A stretch of 39,468 nt of DNA, from positions 1-39,468 of the IMG/VR virus record IMGVR_UViG_3300042565_002788; one strand, 5' to 3'. The DNA comes from a virus. Below the pieces are notes generated by a model that searched no databases, was not told where the DNA came from, and worked only from the letters and a program-made list of their open reading frames with translations. Both the position numbers and the translations under genes were made by a program. Positions 7,529 through 16,244 of the stretch are shown here, in pieces (the first letter of the stretch is position 1; every line of letters begins with the position of its first letter).

Positions 7529-8563
7529 ATGAACTCCAACGACATCATCGCGCTCGCACAGCAGCGCCTCAGCGCCTCGCGTGGGCGCGACCTCTCCAAG
7601 CGCGTCGAGCTCGGGCTCGGCGTGGGCTCCGTCCACATCGACCGCGCGCTCACCAACGTCGCGGTGCAGTACCAGAACAACGAGTTCATCGCGGACTCGG
7701 TGTTCCCCGTCGTGCGCGTCGCGAAGAAGAGCGACAAGTACTTCAAGTTCAAGCCCGAGACGATGTTCAACGTCGCCGCCGTCGACGTGGTGGGCGCCGA
7801 GTCCATGCCGGGTCGCCCCGCCGCGGGACTCGACACGCCGGGCACGTTCTCGTGCACCGACCGCGCGCTGATGGACTTCATCTCCGTCGACGAGGAGCTC
7901 AACGCGGACGCCCCGCTGCAGCCCCGCATCGACGTGACGGAGATCCTCTCCAACTACCTGATGCTCGCGCGTGAGAAGCGCATCGCGGACATCGTCTTCG
8001 GCAGCGGCAACTACGGCTCCAACACCGCGGCGCTTTCGGGCGGCGACCAGTGGAATCAGTCCACCTCGGACCCCGTCGCGAACATCCTGTACGCGATCAA
8101 GACGCCGCAGGTGAAGCCCAACACGATGGTCATCGGGTGGGAGGCGTACGACGCCCTGCGCACCAACCCCAAGGTGCTGCAGTTCGTGCTGTCGCGCGCC
8201 TCGACGGGCTCGGGCGCCACGCCGCTGATGGTCGATGAGGCCACGCTCGCGGCGATGTTCCGCCTGAACCGCGTGATCGTCGGCGAGGCGAAGTACAACA
8301 CCGCCGCCGAGGGCGCCACCCCTTCGATGGGCTACCTCTGGGGCAAGTTCTGCGCGCTCATCCGCGTGGAGCCGTCGCCCTCGCCGCGTCGCACGCAGAC
8401 CTTCGGCTACACCATGCGCTTCGGCGCGATGGAGACCTCGACCTTCTACGAGGGCAAGCCCGGTCGCGCGGGTGGCACCTACGTCAAGGTGGCGCACTCC
8501 GACGCCGACGAGATCGTGGGCGGCGAGTACACCGGCTACCTCTGGCGCACGGTGGTTTCGTGA
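7529..8563 (+). CDS. Major capsid protein
   Basis: 344 aa. ATG 7529 is preferred over GTG 7520 because AGGGAG (7513-7518) lies 10 nt before it. Features of HK97-fold, Mu T/E-like capsid proteins are seen: NNEFIADSVFPVVRVAKKSDKYF near the N-terminus, the EKRIADIVFGSGNYG segment, KTPQVKPNTMVIGWEAYDALR in the A domain, and the final GGEYTGYLWRTVVS strand. It follows the decoration gene and lies upstream of the head-completion genes. Confidence 0.9.
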   Translation: MNSNDIIALAQQRLSASRGRDLSKRVELGLGVGSVHIDRALTNVAVQYQNNEFIADSVFPVVRVAKKSDKYFKFKPETMFNVAAVDVVGAESMPGRPAAGLDTPGTFSCTDRALMDFISVDEELNADAPLQPRIDVTEILSNYLMLAREKRIADIVFGSGNYGSNTAALSGGDQWNQSTSDPVANILYAIKTPQVKPNTMVIGWEAYDALRTNPKVLQFVLSRASTGSGATPLMVDEATLAAMFRLNRVIVGEAKYNTAAEGATPSMGYLWGKFCALIRVEPSPSPRRTQTFGYTMRFGAMETSTFYEGKPGRAGGTYVKVAHSDADEIVGGEYTGYLWRTVVS

Positions 8564-8889
8564 GTCGTCGGGATCGTCGACAGGGCTTCGCGCCTGACGC
8601 GGGTGACAGCACTCCGCGCACCGTGCTCGGCTTCACCCCGCCGCCGTCGTCGCAAGACATCGGCGCCGCCACGGAGATGCCCCTTGCGGGCGCTCCCGCG
8701 GGCGAGACGGAGGAAGCTGTGCCGCGTGTCGACGATCCCCCTGCGCCGCCCGTGGCGCGCTACCGCGCCCGCACCGTGATCACTCACAGCGGGCAGCGGT
8801 TCAACGCGGGCTCCGAGATCCCCGCGGAGGTCGTGCGCGAGATGCTCGCCTGCGGCCTCCGCGTCGGGTCCGACATCGTGAAGGGCTGA
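8560..8889 (+). CDS. Hypothetical head protein (Mu gp35 position)
   Basis: 109 aa from GTG, overlapping the capsid stop (GTGA). The first 60 residues are Pro/Ala/Glu-rich and look disordered. The last 45 (RARTVITHSGQRFNAGSEIP, then VREMLACGLRVGSDIV) form a small folded unit. The position between capsid and the gp36-like gene matches Mu gp35, but similarity is too weak to name a family. Confidence 0.6.
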   Translation: MSRRDRRQGFAPDAGDSTPRTVLGFTPPPSSQDIGAATEMPLAGAPAGETEEAVPRVDDPPAPPVARYRARTVITHSGQRFNAGSEIPAEVVREMLACGLRVGSDIVKG

Positions 8890-8893
8890 CACC

Positions 8894-9376
8894 GTGGCAG
8901 AGCAGACCGCCATCGTCACAAGCGCGGACGTGACCGCGCGCCTTTCCACCCAGGCTTATGCGCGGCTCTTCGCCAAGAACGGCGGCGCGACCGCGGACAC
9001 CACGTTTCGCGACCTGTGCATCTCCGAGGCGAACAGCGAGATCCGCGTCCTCACGCGCGCCGCGTTCCCCGACGGGATCTACGCCACGACGGACACCCTC
9101 GACGTGATGATCGTCGGCAAGGGCGTTGACCTCGTGTGCGCCATCGCAGCTTCGCGACACGTCAGCTTCGACGACGAGGGCGCGTTCGCCACGCTCGGCC
9201 GCGCCGCGCGGATGTTCTTCAAGAACCTCAACCGCGATGCCGATGCTCGCGCGCCGGGGTCAAGCGCCGTGCGCCCGCTGCCTCGCGCCACCAACGTCAA
9301 CATCACCAACGAGAGCGGCATCCCCACCAACCCGTTGACGCGCGCGGCGGACGGCTACGGCGGGTCCGACTTCTGA
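8894..9376 (+). CDS. Head-tail connector, DUF1320 (Mu gp36-like)
   Basis: 160 aa from GTG. It begins with a TSADVTARLSTQAYARLF helix, followed by LCISEANSEIRVLTR and a Cys/Ala-rich helix before the SFDDEGAFATLGRAARMF segment. This is the helical bundle layout of DUF1320 (gp36) head-completion proteins, which sit under the portal. Synteny is exact: capsid, gp35 position, gp36, gene G-like, gp37. Confidence 0.8.
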   Translation: MAEQTAIVTSADVTARLSTQAYARLFAKNGGATADTTFRDLCISEANSEIRVLTRAAFPDGIYATTDTLDVMIVGKGVDLVCAIAASRHVSFDDEGAFATLGRAARMFFKNLNRDADARAPGSSAVRPLPRATNVNITNESGIPTNPLTRAADGYGGSDF

Positions 9377-9759
9377 TGGCCGAGCGGGTGTTCCTCGACG
9401 TGGAACGGGCCATCGCGGAGTTGTCCGCGGCCATCGATCAGGAGTTGCCGAAGGGCGCCCTCGACGGGGCTCGGATCGTTGCCGAAGAGGCCGCGACGAA
9501 CCACCCATACACCAACCGCACGGGGCGCTTGCAGTCACGTACGCAGGCCGGTCGCGTACGCGGGAGCGCGCTGCGCGGGCTCATCCGCGCTGAGGTGCTA
9601 GGCGACACGCGCTATGGCGGCTTCGTGGAACACGGCACGTCGCGCAACCGCCCGTATCCGTACCTCGGTCCCGCGTGGGTGCGCCGACAGGATGACTTCG
9701 CGCGTGCGGTCGACGCCGCGCTTGAGCGTGCCGCCGTGCGCGCGTGGAGTGCCTCGTGA
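9376..9759 (+). CDS. Neck / tail completion protein (HK97 gp10 or Mu G-like)
   Basis: 127 aa, ATG overlapping the preceding stop (ATGA-type). The NHPYTNRTGRLQSRTQAG loop, then YGGFVEHGTSRNRPYPYLGPAW, is the hallmark of the HK97 gp10/virion morphogenesis family: 'Y..fvE.GT...rp.PFl.PA'. The protein closes the head-tail joint or terminates the tail. Confidence 0.88.
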   Translation: MAERVFLDVERAIAELSAAIDQELPKGALDGARIVAEEAATNHPYTNRTGRLQSRTQAGRVRGSALRGLIRAEVLGDTRYGGFVEHGTSRNRPYPYLGPAWVRRQDDFARAVDAALERAAVRAWSAS

Positions 9760-10403
9760 GCCTCTCCCTCGCCGATGTCGACGGGCTGCTCTATGCGCAG
9801 CTCGGGACGATCCTGACCAACGTGACGACGGGCACGACCGCGGCGCGCCCCTTCGCGCTCGTCGGCCGCTTCGCCGGATCGCTCGACGAGACCAGCGTGC
9901 GCGAGGTCGTGACGCAGTACCCCGCCGCGCTGCTCTGCTACGAGGGCGAGACGGTCACGCGCACGGTCAACACCCTCGCGGGTGACGCCGAGGATCGCGG
10001 TCTCAACGCCTGGACGGTCTACGTCTGCGTCGAGGACGCGCGCGCCATCGACGACGGCACCATCGGCACCACCACGGCGCCCGGCGGACTTCGCCTCGTG
10101 GACTCCGTGCTCGGCGTGCTCAACGGGCTCCTGATCGCCACGACGGGCGCAGCGCCGCAGACCGCATGGATGGACCGTCGTCTGCGCTGCGTGGGCACGC
10201 GCGAGGCGCTCATCCGCCGCGGCGTGGTCTACGTCTACGCCGTGAGCTTCGAGGCGGCGCGCGCGCTCCCGCAAGTGACACCTGCTGACACGAGCGTTGA
10301 GCTTCTCGAAGTTCGCGGCGCCGTGAACCTTGTCGACACGTTCGACGATGACGACCCGAAGAACCCTGTTGTGCAGTTCATCGCAGACACCGCCGAGGAG
10401 TGA
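9756..10403 (+). CDS. Tail terminator-like protein (Mu gp37, DUF1834-like)
   Basis: 215 aa, GTG overlapping the previous stop. Mixed alpha/beta protein with TVYVCVEDAR, then a helix (LRLVDSVLGVLNGLL) and a late acidic VDTFDDDDPKN segment. Length, the LVDSVL...GLL helix and position between gene G-like and DUF2635 fit the gp37 family. It probably caps the tail tube and limits sheath length. Confidence 0.75.
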   Translation: MSLSLADVDGLLYAQLGTILTNVTTGTTAARPFALVGRFAGSLDETSVREVVTQYPAALLCYEGETVTRTVNTLAGDAEDRGLNAWTVYVCVEDARAIDDGTIGTTTAPGGLRLVDSVLGVLNGLLIATTGAAPQTAWMDRRLRCVGTREALIRRGVVYVYAVSFEAARALPQVTPADTSVELLEVRGAVNLVDTFDDDDPKNPVVQFIADTAEE

Positions 10404-10404
10404 G

Positions 10405-10605
10405 ATGCAGACCATTCGTGTGAAGGCCGTCGCAGACGCGCGGCTCCCTGTCCCCGGCGTGCCGGGGCGCTTCGTCGGGCGTGACCGCAAGACGGGCGAG
10501 ATCATCGCGGGCGGCGTCGCCGTGTCCGCGGAGTCGTACTACCTCCGCGCCGTCGCGCGCGGTGACCTTGCGCTCATCGAGAGCGCGGATGAGGTGCAGT
10601 CGTGA
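10405..10605 (+). CDS. DUF2635 protein (Mu gp38-like)
   Basis: 66 aa behind GAGGAG. It reads as the DUF2635 pattern: an N-terminal IRVKAVADARLPVPGVPGRF, a central GVAVSAESYYLRAVARGDL and a short acidic end. These small proteins are encoded just before the sheath gene in Mu-like myophages; exact role unknown. GTG of the sheath overlaps its stop. Confidence 0.8.
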   Translation: MQTIRVKAVADARLPVPGVPGRFVGRDRKTGEIIAGGVAVSAESYYLRAVARGDLALIESADEVQS

Positions 10606-12197
10606 CCATCGCCGTCGCTGGTGTCCCCGCGTCTCGCAAGACGCCGGGCGTGAACTTCAACGTGGTCCTCGGCGGCTCGGGCACGAGCGCGGGGCAGGCC
10701 CCGCGCCGCATCATGCTCCTCGGGAACATGATCGCGACGGCGCTGACCAACTCGTCGCCGTCGTTCACCGTCGCCGCGGGCACCGCCGCCATCGCAACGC
10801 CCGTGTTCGTACCGTCGCCCGATGACGCGGCCACGCTCTTCGGGCGCGGCTCCGAGCTGCATCGCATGAGCATCTCGGTCTTCGCGCAGGACCCCTCCGC
10901 GACGCTCTACGCGACGCCCGTGGCCGAGGCGAGCGGCACCGAAGCGACTGGTATTCTGACCTTCGCCACGTCGGCGAGCGCGGCGTTCACCGTGCGCCTC
11001 CGCCTGTGCGGCGAGGTCATCGACGTGGGTGTGGCAAGCGGCGACACCGCGACGACCATCGCGGTCGCCGTGGCCGATGCGATCAACGACGCCCCTTCGC
11101 TTCCGTACACCGCGCAGAACTCCACTGGCGCGGTGACTGTCAGGGCGAAGCACGACGGACCGCGTGGCAACACGCTCGTGGTCGATGCGTACTTCGTGAG
11201 CAGCACGGGCGCCGAGGTGAGGATCACCACGAACTCGACCACGTCGAGCGGCGCGACCACCGGCGTCTGGTCCTCGACTGACGCCATCGGCAGCGAGATC
11301 ACCCTCGCGTCGGGCGCCACGCAAGACGACTTCACCAACGCGCTCGCGGCCATCGAGCCGCAGCGCTACGACCGCATCGTCGGGAGCTGCATCGACGCGA
11401 CCAACGCGGGTCGCGTCGTCACGCACGTCAACGCGCAGGCCGGTCCGACGGTGCAGCTCCTCGAGCAGGCCCTCGTCGGTAGCACGGACACCTATGCGAA
11501 CGTCGTGACCTTCGCGACAGGGCGCAACGCCTCGCGTCTGCAGGTGGTGTGGAACCACGCGACGGTGATCCCATGTTGGGAGGTCGCCGCGCAGGTGTGC
11601 GCCGCACGGCTCGCGGGCGACTCTGCCGCGGGCGGCTCGCGCGTCGGTGAGGCGAGCGACCCGGCCGCGAACCTCGACAGCATGGAGCTCGTGTCCGTTC
11701 TCATGGCGCGCGTCGTCGGTGACCAGCCGACCGCGACGGAGATCGAGAACGCCCTCAACAACGGCATCACGCCCGTCGGCGCTTCGGGCTCGCGCCCCGG
11801 CTACGGCGTCATCGTGCGGAGCATCACCTCGCGGTCGCTGCTCAGCGGTACGCCGAACTACGCCGTCCTCGACACGTCCAGCGTGACGGTGCCGGACTAC
11901 GTCGCCGACACGCTGCGCTCCGACCTCGCGGTGACCTTCGCGGGCTGCAAGCTCTCGCCCGACTCCGACAGCGCGCCGACCGCGCCGCGCGTGGTCACGC
12001 CCTCCATCGTGCGGGCGCGCATCGCGCAGAAGCTCACGGAGATGGAGGCCGCGGCCATCCTGATCAACGTGACCGCGAACCTCTCGCTCCTCGTGGTCGA
12101 GGCCAACGCCCTCGTGCCCGGTCGTCTCGACTGCGAGATCCCCGCCGCGGTGATCCCCGGCCTTCACCTCGTCGCCGGGAACGTCCGGCAGCTCTGA
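10602..12197 (+). CDS. Contractile tail sheath protein (Mu L-like)
   Basis: 531 aa. The N-terminal AGVPASRKTPGVNFNVVLGG and PRRIMLLGN strands, the ATLFGRGSELHRM helix, a large variable insertion (about 130-260) and the conserved C-terminal SIVRARIAQKLTEMEAAAIL region match sheath proteins of Mu-like phages. It polymerises around the tube and contracts at infection. It identifies the virion as a myovirus morphotype. Confidence 0.92.
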   Translation: MTIAVAGVPASRKTPGVNFNVVLGGSGTSAGQAPRRIMLLGNMIATALTNSSPSFTVAAGTAAIATPVFVPSPDDAATLFGRGSELHRMSISVFAQDPSATLYATPVAEASGTEATGILTFATSASAAFTVRLRLCGEVIDVGVASGDTATTIAVAVADAINDAPSLPYTAQNSTGAVTVRAKHDGPRGNTLVVDAYFVSSTGAEVRITTNSTTSSGATTGVWSSTDAIGSEITLASGATQDDFTNALAAIEPQRYDRIVGSCIDATNAGRVVTHVNAQAGPTVQLLEQALVGSTDTYANVVTFATGRNASRLQVVWNHATVIPCWEVAAQVCAARLAGDSAAGGSRVGEASDPAANLDSMELVSVLMARVVGDQPTATEIENALNNGITPVGASGSRPGYGVIVRSITSRSLLSGTPNYAVLDTSSVTVPDYVADTLRSDLAVTFAGCKLSPDSDSAPTAPRVVTPSIVRARIAQKLTEMEAAAILINVTANLSLLVVEANALVPGRLDCEIPAAVIPGLHLVAGNVRQL

Positions 12198-12209
12198 TCG
12201 GAGATCAAC

Positions 12210-12578
12210 ATGGCGCTCTACTCAGGCCCCGGCTTCATCCTCTACAACGGCGTCCCCGTGCTCCAGGCGGGCTCGATCACGTACAACGTCGAGACCGACA
12301 ACAAGGACGTGAACACACTTCTCCTCGGGCGCGCGGGCTTCTCCGCGGGGCCGAAGAAGGTGCAGGCGTCGGTCGACAACGCCATCCCCGCGAGCGGCAT
12401 GGAGCTCGACTGGCCCGCCATCGCGGAGGCGCAGTCCGAGGTGTCGCTCGGCTTCGTCATCGCGGGCGTGACGCGCAACGCGACGGGCGACGTGCGATCC
12501 GTGCGCGTGACGACCTCGACTGAGAACGCCAACGGCGTGAGCTTCGAGTTCCACGGGACCAGCGTGGGCTCGGTGTGA
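12210..12578 (+). CDS. Tail tube protein (Mu M-like)
   Basis: 122 aa behind a GGAGATC ribosome site. It is beta-rich, with GSITYNVETDNKDVNTLLLGRAG near the N-terminus, a typical tube-protein segment containing the inter-subunit loop, and a C-terminal strand pair ending in SFEFHGTSVGSV. It directly follows the sheath and precedes the tail chaperone, the standard order. Confidence 0.88.
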   Translation: MALYSGPGFILYNGVPVLQAGSITYNVETDNKDVNTLLLGRAGFSAGPKKVQASVDNAIPASGMELDWPAIAEAQSEVSLGFVIAGVTRNATGDVRSVRVTTSTENANGVSFEFHGTSVGSV

Positions 12579-12579
12579 C

Positions 12580-13224
12580 GTGAGCGAGCTTCCCGCGCAG
12601 TTCATCACCGACCGCCGCAGCCCGCTGCGCAAGGTTCTCGACGCTTCGCGCAACGGGCGCGCCGTCGAGATCATCGAGTTTGACGGGTGCGACAACCGCT
12701 TTCGCGGCGTGCCCCTCGCGCTCCGCGCGCTCACCACCGACGAGGAGTTGAAGCTCCGCGCGGTGGCGGCGAAGTGGTGCGTTGAAGCGGGCTTCGGCGA
12801 GTCGTTCCTCCTCGACACGCCCGAGGGTCGCAACACGGTGGAGTTCGAGGCGAAGGTGCAGACCATCGCCCTTGCGCTCTGCGAGCCTGCGCCGCCTCAC
12901 GCGCCCGTCGCGGCGTCGGCCGATGAGCTGCGCGGGCTCCTGTTCGCCGACGAGGTCGCGGCGCTCTTCGAGGTCTATGTGGACTTCGTCACGAAGCGGT
13001 CGCCCATCAGCGCGGCGAAGAGCGCCGAGGAGGTGGCGTCGCTGGTCGACTCGTTGGGAAAAGGGACGACGCCGCTACAGCGGTTGAGTACCTTCGACGC
13101 CGTTACGCTGCGCACCATCGTGCGCGAACTGGTTGCACGGTGGACGAAGCTGACGAGCTCACCCTCGTCGCCTACGCCGCCGTCGACCGACACGGAGAGC
13201 GACTTGCCCGAGGCTTCGGGCTGA
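12580..13224 (+). CDS. Tail assembly chaperone, unshifted form (Mu gp41 position)
   Basis: 214 aa from GTG. Helical protein with an N-terminal beta part (VEIIEFDGCDNRFRGVPL) and the conserved LTTDEELKLRAVAAKW stretch of tail chaperones. It ends in a low-complexity Ser/Pro/Thr tail (LTSSPSSPTPPSTDTES). It escorts the tape measure during tail assembly. Codons 159-161 contain an in-phase slippery site that yields a second, longer product (next entry). Confidence 0.85.
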   Translation: MSELPAQFITDRRSPLRKVLDASRNGRAVEIIEFDGCDNRFRGVPLALRALTTDEELKLRAVAAKWCVEAGFGESFLLDTPEGRNTVEFEAKVQTIALALCEPAPPHAPVAASADELRGLLFADEVAALFEVYVDFVTKRSPISAAKSAEEVASLVDSLGKGTTPLQRLSTFDAVTLRTIVRELVARWTKLTSSPSSPTPPSTDTESDLPEASG

Positions 13225-13232
13225 TCGAGTAG
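12580..13232 (+). CDS. Tail assembly chaperone, -1 frameshift product
   Basis: The heptamer G_GGA_AAA (13056-13062) is in the correct phase for -1 slippage in the chaperone gene. After the slip the -1 frame stays open for 56 codons, from AGG at 13062 to TAG at 13230-13232, 4 nt before the tape measure ATG. The extension contains TVDEADELTLVAYAAVDRHG and looks protein-like. A short stem CCGC-TACA-GCGG (13072-13083) lies 9 nt after the heptamer. Total 217 aa. Such shifted chaperones are known for lambda G-GT and Mu. Confidence 0.75.
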
Positions 13233-13236
13233 AAGC

Positions 13237-15345
13237 ATGGCGCGGGCAGTCCTACAGATCGACGTGGACACGTCGGGCGTGCGGCGAGCGATGGGTGACC
13301 TTCGCGGCACCGCGCGCACGGCGCAAGCGGCCATGACCGCGGAGGCGCGGCGCGCGGCTGCGCAGCGTGACCGCATCGCCCGCGACGAAATCCGCCACAA
13401 GCAGCGCATGGACATCGAGACGGTGCGCTCACAGCGCGACGCCGACCGCGCCCGCACGCAGAGTGCCGCGCAGGCGTCGCGCGAGCGCATCGCCGCAAGC
13501 AACCGCGAGGCCCGCGTTGACGTGGCGCGGATGCAGACTACGACGCAACTCTTCATCGCCGCGGAGCGTGCGAAGACGCGCGCCGTTGAGCGTGAGGAGA
13601 AGCAGCGCACGCGGGCCGCGCAGACCGAAGAGCGCACGCGCGTCGCGGCGGCGCGAGCGGCAGCACGCGAGGTCACTCGCTCCGACCGCGAGCGCACGCG
13701 CGCAGGGCGTGACATCGGCTATGGGCTGCGCCGCGGGCTCAACGTCGGCGGTGATGCCGCGCTGAACGTCGGGCGCGTGGCCTACTCGCAGATCCGAGAC
13801 GCACGGCGGCAGCGCGCCGAGAGCGAGAACACGCTCAACGGCGCCTTCTACCAGGCGCGTCTGACCGGCCCCGAGGCAACGGCAGCGCGCACGCGCATCG
13901 AGACGGAACTCGCCACGGGATCGCTGCGCGGGATGTCCATGGAGGACGTCGCGGGCGGGCTCTCGCAGGCGCAGACGCAGTTCAACGTGCTCGCGGGCGG
14001 GGACCCGGCCGCTCGCGCTGCCGCGCTTGAGCGACAGGTGCAGCTCCTTGCGTTCGCGCGCAACACCTACCAGAGCCCCGGCGAGGTGCTTCGCGTCGCG
14101 GGAATGCTGGAGCAACAGGGCGTGACCGGCGCGGATCAGATGTCGACCATCCGCAGCATGACGGGCATGGCGCAGGCCGGGTCCATCGAGCTCGGCAACG
14201 TCACCCGCGAGGCCCTTGGGCCGCTCATGCAGAACATCGCGCGCAGCGTCACCGCGGGGATGACCCCGGCGCAGCGAACGCGCGCGGTGCAGAGCGCGAC
14301 GCTCGAAACGATGGCCGTCGGTGAGATTACGGCGCGCGCCGGTGGTCGATCTCGCGACATGCTCAACGCGCTCGCCAAGACGCGCGGGAGCATCACCAAC
14401 GAGCGCACGCAGGAGAACCTCTACAACCGTCTGCGGTCGCAGGGCGGCGCCGAGGGGCAGGCCCTCGCGTCGAGCATGTTCACCGTGCAGAACGGCCGCG
14501 CGCGGCTCAACGAGGGCACGTCTGCGGTCGGGTTCCTCTCCCAGCTCGTCGCGGGCTTCGGCGGCGACGTGAATCGCGTCGGCAATATCGTTGGCGCGGG
14601 TGGTCCCGGCGCACCGATGGTGCTCGACGCTCAGCAGCGGCGCCTCATGCTCCTGCTCGCCTCGCAAGGGCAGGGCGGGCAGAGCATCGCGCAGAACGTC
14701 ACTGCGATGCAGCGCGATGGCTCGACCTTCGGCGCGGCCGACGAGGCGCGCGGGCGCGGCCTTCGCGACTCCGAGCAACTCACAGAGATCAACGCGCAAG
14801 AGACGAAGCGGCTCAACGCGCTGAACGATACCTCGGACGCAGTGGTCCGCTTCGGCCGCGCCCTCGACAACTTCACCGCGGAGCATCCCATCGGCTCCGC
14901 GGCAGTCCAGAGCGGCGCAGGGCTCCTCGGAGGTCTGCTCGGCGGCGCGCTGTTCTCGCGCATCGGCACCGCGCTCGCGGGCACGCGCATCGGCGCGGCC
15001 ATCGCGGGCACCACCGCGGCCAACGGCGCGGCGGCAACGGGTGCCATCGGCGGCGCCGGTGCGGGACTCGCAGGCGCAGGGCTCGGAGTCGCAGCGGTCG
15101 CAGGCGCGGCGCGCACCGCGGCCACGGGTGACACCATTGGCGGCGGTCGGGCGTCGACCATCGAGCGCGTCAACGCAGGCATCGCGGCGCTGAACCCGGC
15201 GACGGCCATCGGCGAAATGGCATCACAGTTCGGTGGCGCCATGATCCGCGCGCTCGCAGGTGCGAACATCACCGCGACGCTTGACCCCGTGACCGCCGCG
15301 CACGCGGCATCGCAGAACGCAACGCAGCCTGCGAGGCGCCCGTGA
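13237..15345 (+). CDS. Tape measure protein
   Basis: 702 aa. Residues about 20-160 are a very basic, Ala/Arg-rich coiled coil (IETVRSQRDADRARTQS and similar). The middle has NTYQSPGEVLRVAGMLEQQG, typical of tape measures. Residues about 550-650 are a Gly/Ala-rich hydrophobic segment (GLLGGLLGGALFSRIG, GAGAGLAGAGLGVAAV), probably membrane-active during DNA ejection. By the usual rule of roughly 1.5 angstrom per residue the tail would be about 100 nm. It follows the chaperone, as expected. Confidence 0.9.
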   Translation: MARAVLQIDVDTSGVRRAMGDLRGTARTAQAAMTAEARRAAAQRDRIARDEIRHKQRMDIETVRSQRDADRARTQSAAQASRERIAASNREARVDVARMQTTTQLFIAAERAKTRAVEREEKQRTRAAQTEERTRVAAARAAAREVTRSDRERTRAGRDIGYGLRRGLNVGGDAALNVGRVAYSQIRDARRQRAESENTLNGAFYQARLTGPEATAARTRIETELATGSLRGMSMEDVAGGLSQAQTQFNVLAGGDPAARAAALERQVQLLAFARNTYQSPGEVLRVAGMLEQQGVTGADQMSTIRSMTGMAQAGSIELGNVTREALGPLMQNIARSVTAGMTPAQRTRAVQSATLETMAVGEITARAGGRSRDMLNALAKTRGSITNERTQENLYNRLRSQGGAEGQALASSMFTVQNGRARLNEGTSAVGFLSQLVAGFGGDVNRVGNIVGAGGPGAPMVLDAQQRRLMLLLASQGQGGQSIAQNVTAMQRDGSTFGAADEARGRGLRDSEQLTEINAQETKRLNALNDTSDAVVRFGRALDNFTAEHPIGSAAVQSGAGLLGGLLGGALFSRIGTALAGTRIGAAIAGTTAANGAAATGAIGGAGAGLAGAGLGVAAVAGAARTAATGDTIGGGRASTIERVNAGIAALNPATAIGEMASQFGGAMIRALAGANITATLDPVTAAHAASQNATQPARRP

Positions 15346-16241
15346 CCGACGCGCTCAAAGACCTCCCCGAAGCGAGCTACGACGGCGTCACGTTCCCCGT
15401 CGAGCGGCTCGACTGGTCGGGCGGCAACGACCTCGTGGAGCACGTCGCGTATCGCCGCCCCGGCGCGGACGTGGAGCCCACCGGGCGCAAGGCGTACCGC
15501 GGGAGCTTCACCATCCCGCTGATCAACACGCCCGCCTTGGTCGCGCGCTACGGGCAACTCTTCCCCGGCAAGCGGTACGACCTGATCCGCGCCTTCGAGG
15601 ATCGTCCCATCGCGACGCTGTGGCACCCGACGCTCGGGCAGCTCGCGGCTGGCATCGGCGAGATCAGCGAGACGGCGACCGCGGAGGATCGTGGCGGCGT
15701 TCGCATGACCGTCCAGTGGGTCGAGCACGACGCCTCCGTCGCGCTCGCACTCGGCCCCGACACGACGACGCCCGACGCCGCGCAACAGGGCGTCTCGCAG
15801 CTCGCCGACGACGCTGACGCGGCGAACGCCACGACCGCGGGCTATCAGGCCACGAAGCCGACGGTCAACGCGCAACTCGCGTACCTCGACGCGGCGCCGC
15901 GGACCTTCGCGCAGACCTCCGGCGCGCTGCGCAACATGCTCGCGCCGGTCGCGGCGAACCTCGCTCTCCCCGCGCTGTCGACTGCGAGCGCACACACCGC
16001 ATTCGTCGCGCTGTCGCGGCTGTCGTCAGGCGTCTACGCCCTGCGCAACCAACTCATCCCCTCGCCGCAGCGCACGCGCTTCTACACCACGCCGGCGCCG
16101 ATGGCGCTCTGGCAGGTGAGCCTCGCGGTGTACGGCTCGACCGATTGGGTGACGCTCCTGCGCAGCGCGAACGCGATCACCAATCCCCTTCTCGTGCCCG
16201 CGGGGCGACGCCTCACGGTGCTCCCCCTGCCCGGGCGCTGA
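15342..16241 (+). CDS. Baseplate hub/DNA circularisation protein (Mu N-like)
   Basis: 299 aa from GTG, overlapping the tape measure stop. The first 100 residues (ASYDGVTFPVERLDWSGGND, VEHVAYRRPGADVEPTGRKA, then GQLFPGKRYDLIRAFED) match the DNA circulation protein N-terminal family of Mu N. The last 50 (LWQVSLAVYGSTDWVTLLRSAN, then VPAGRRLTVL) look LysM-like, which could touch peptidoglycan. It joins the tube end to the central baseplate. Confidence 0.85.
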   Translation: MTDALKDLPEASYDGVTFPVERLDWSGGNDLVEHVAYRRPGADVEPTGRKAYRGSFTIPLINTPALVARYGQLFPGKRYDLIRAFEDRPIATLWHPTLGQLAAGIGEISETATAEDRGGVRMTVQWVEHDASVALALGPDTTTPDAAQQGVSQLADDADAANATTAGYQATKPTVNAQLAYLDAAPRTFAQTSGALRNMLAPVAANLALPALSTASAHTAFVALSRLSSGVYALRNQLIPSPQRTRFYTTPAPMALWQVSLAVYGSTDWVTLLRSANAITNPLLVPAGRRLTVLPLPGR

Positions 16242-16244
16242 CGC

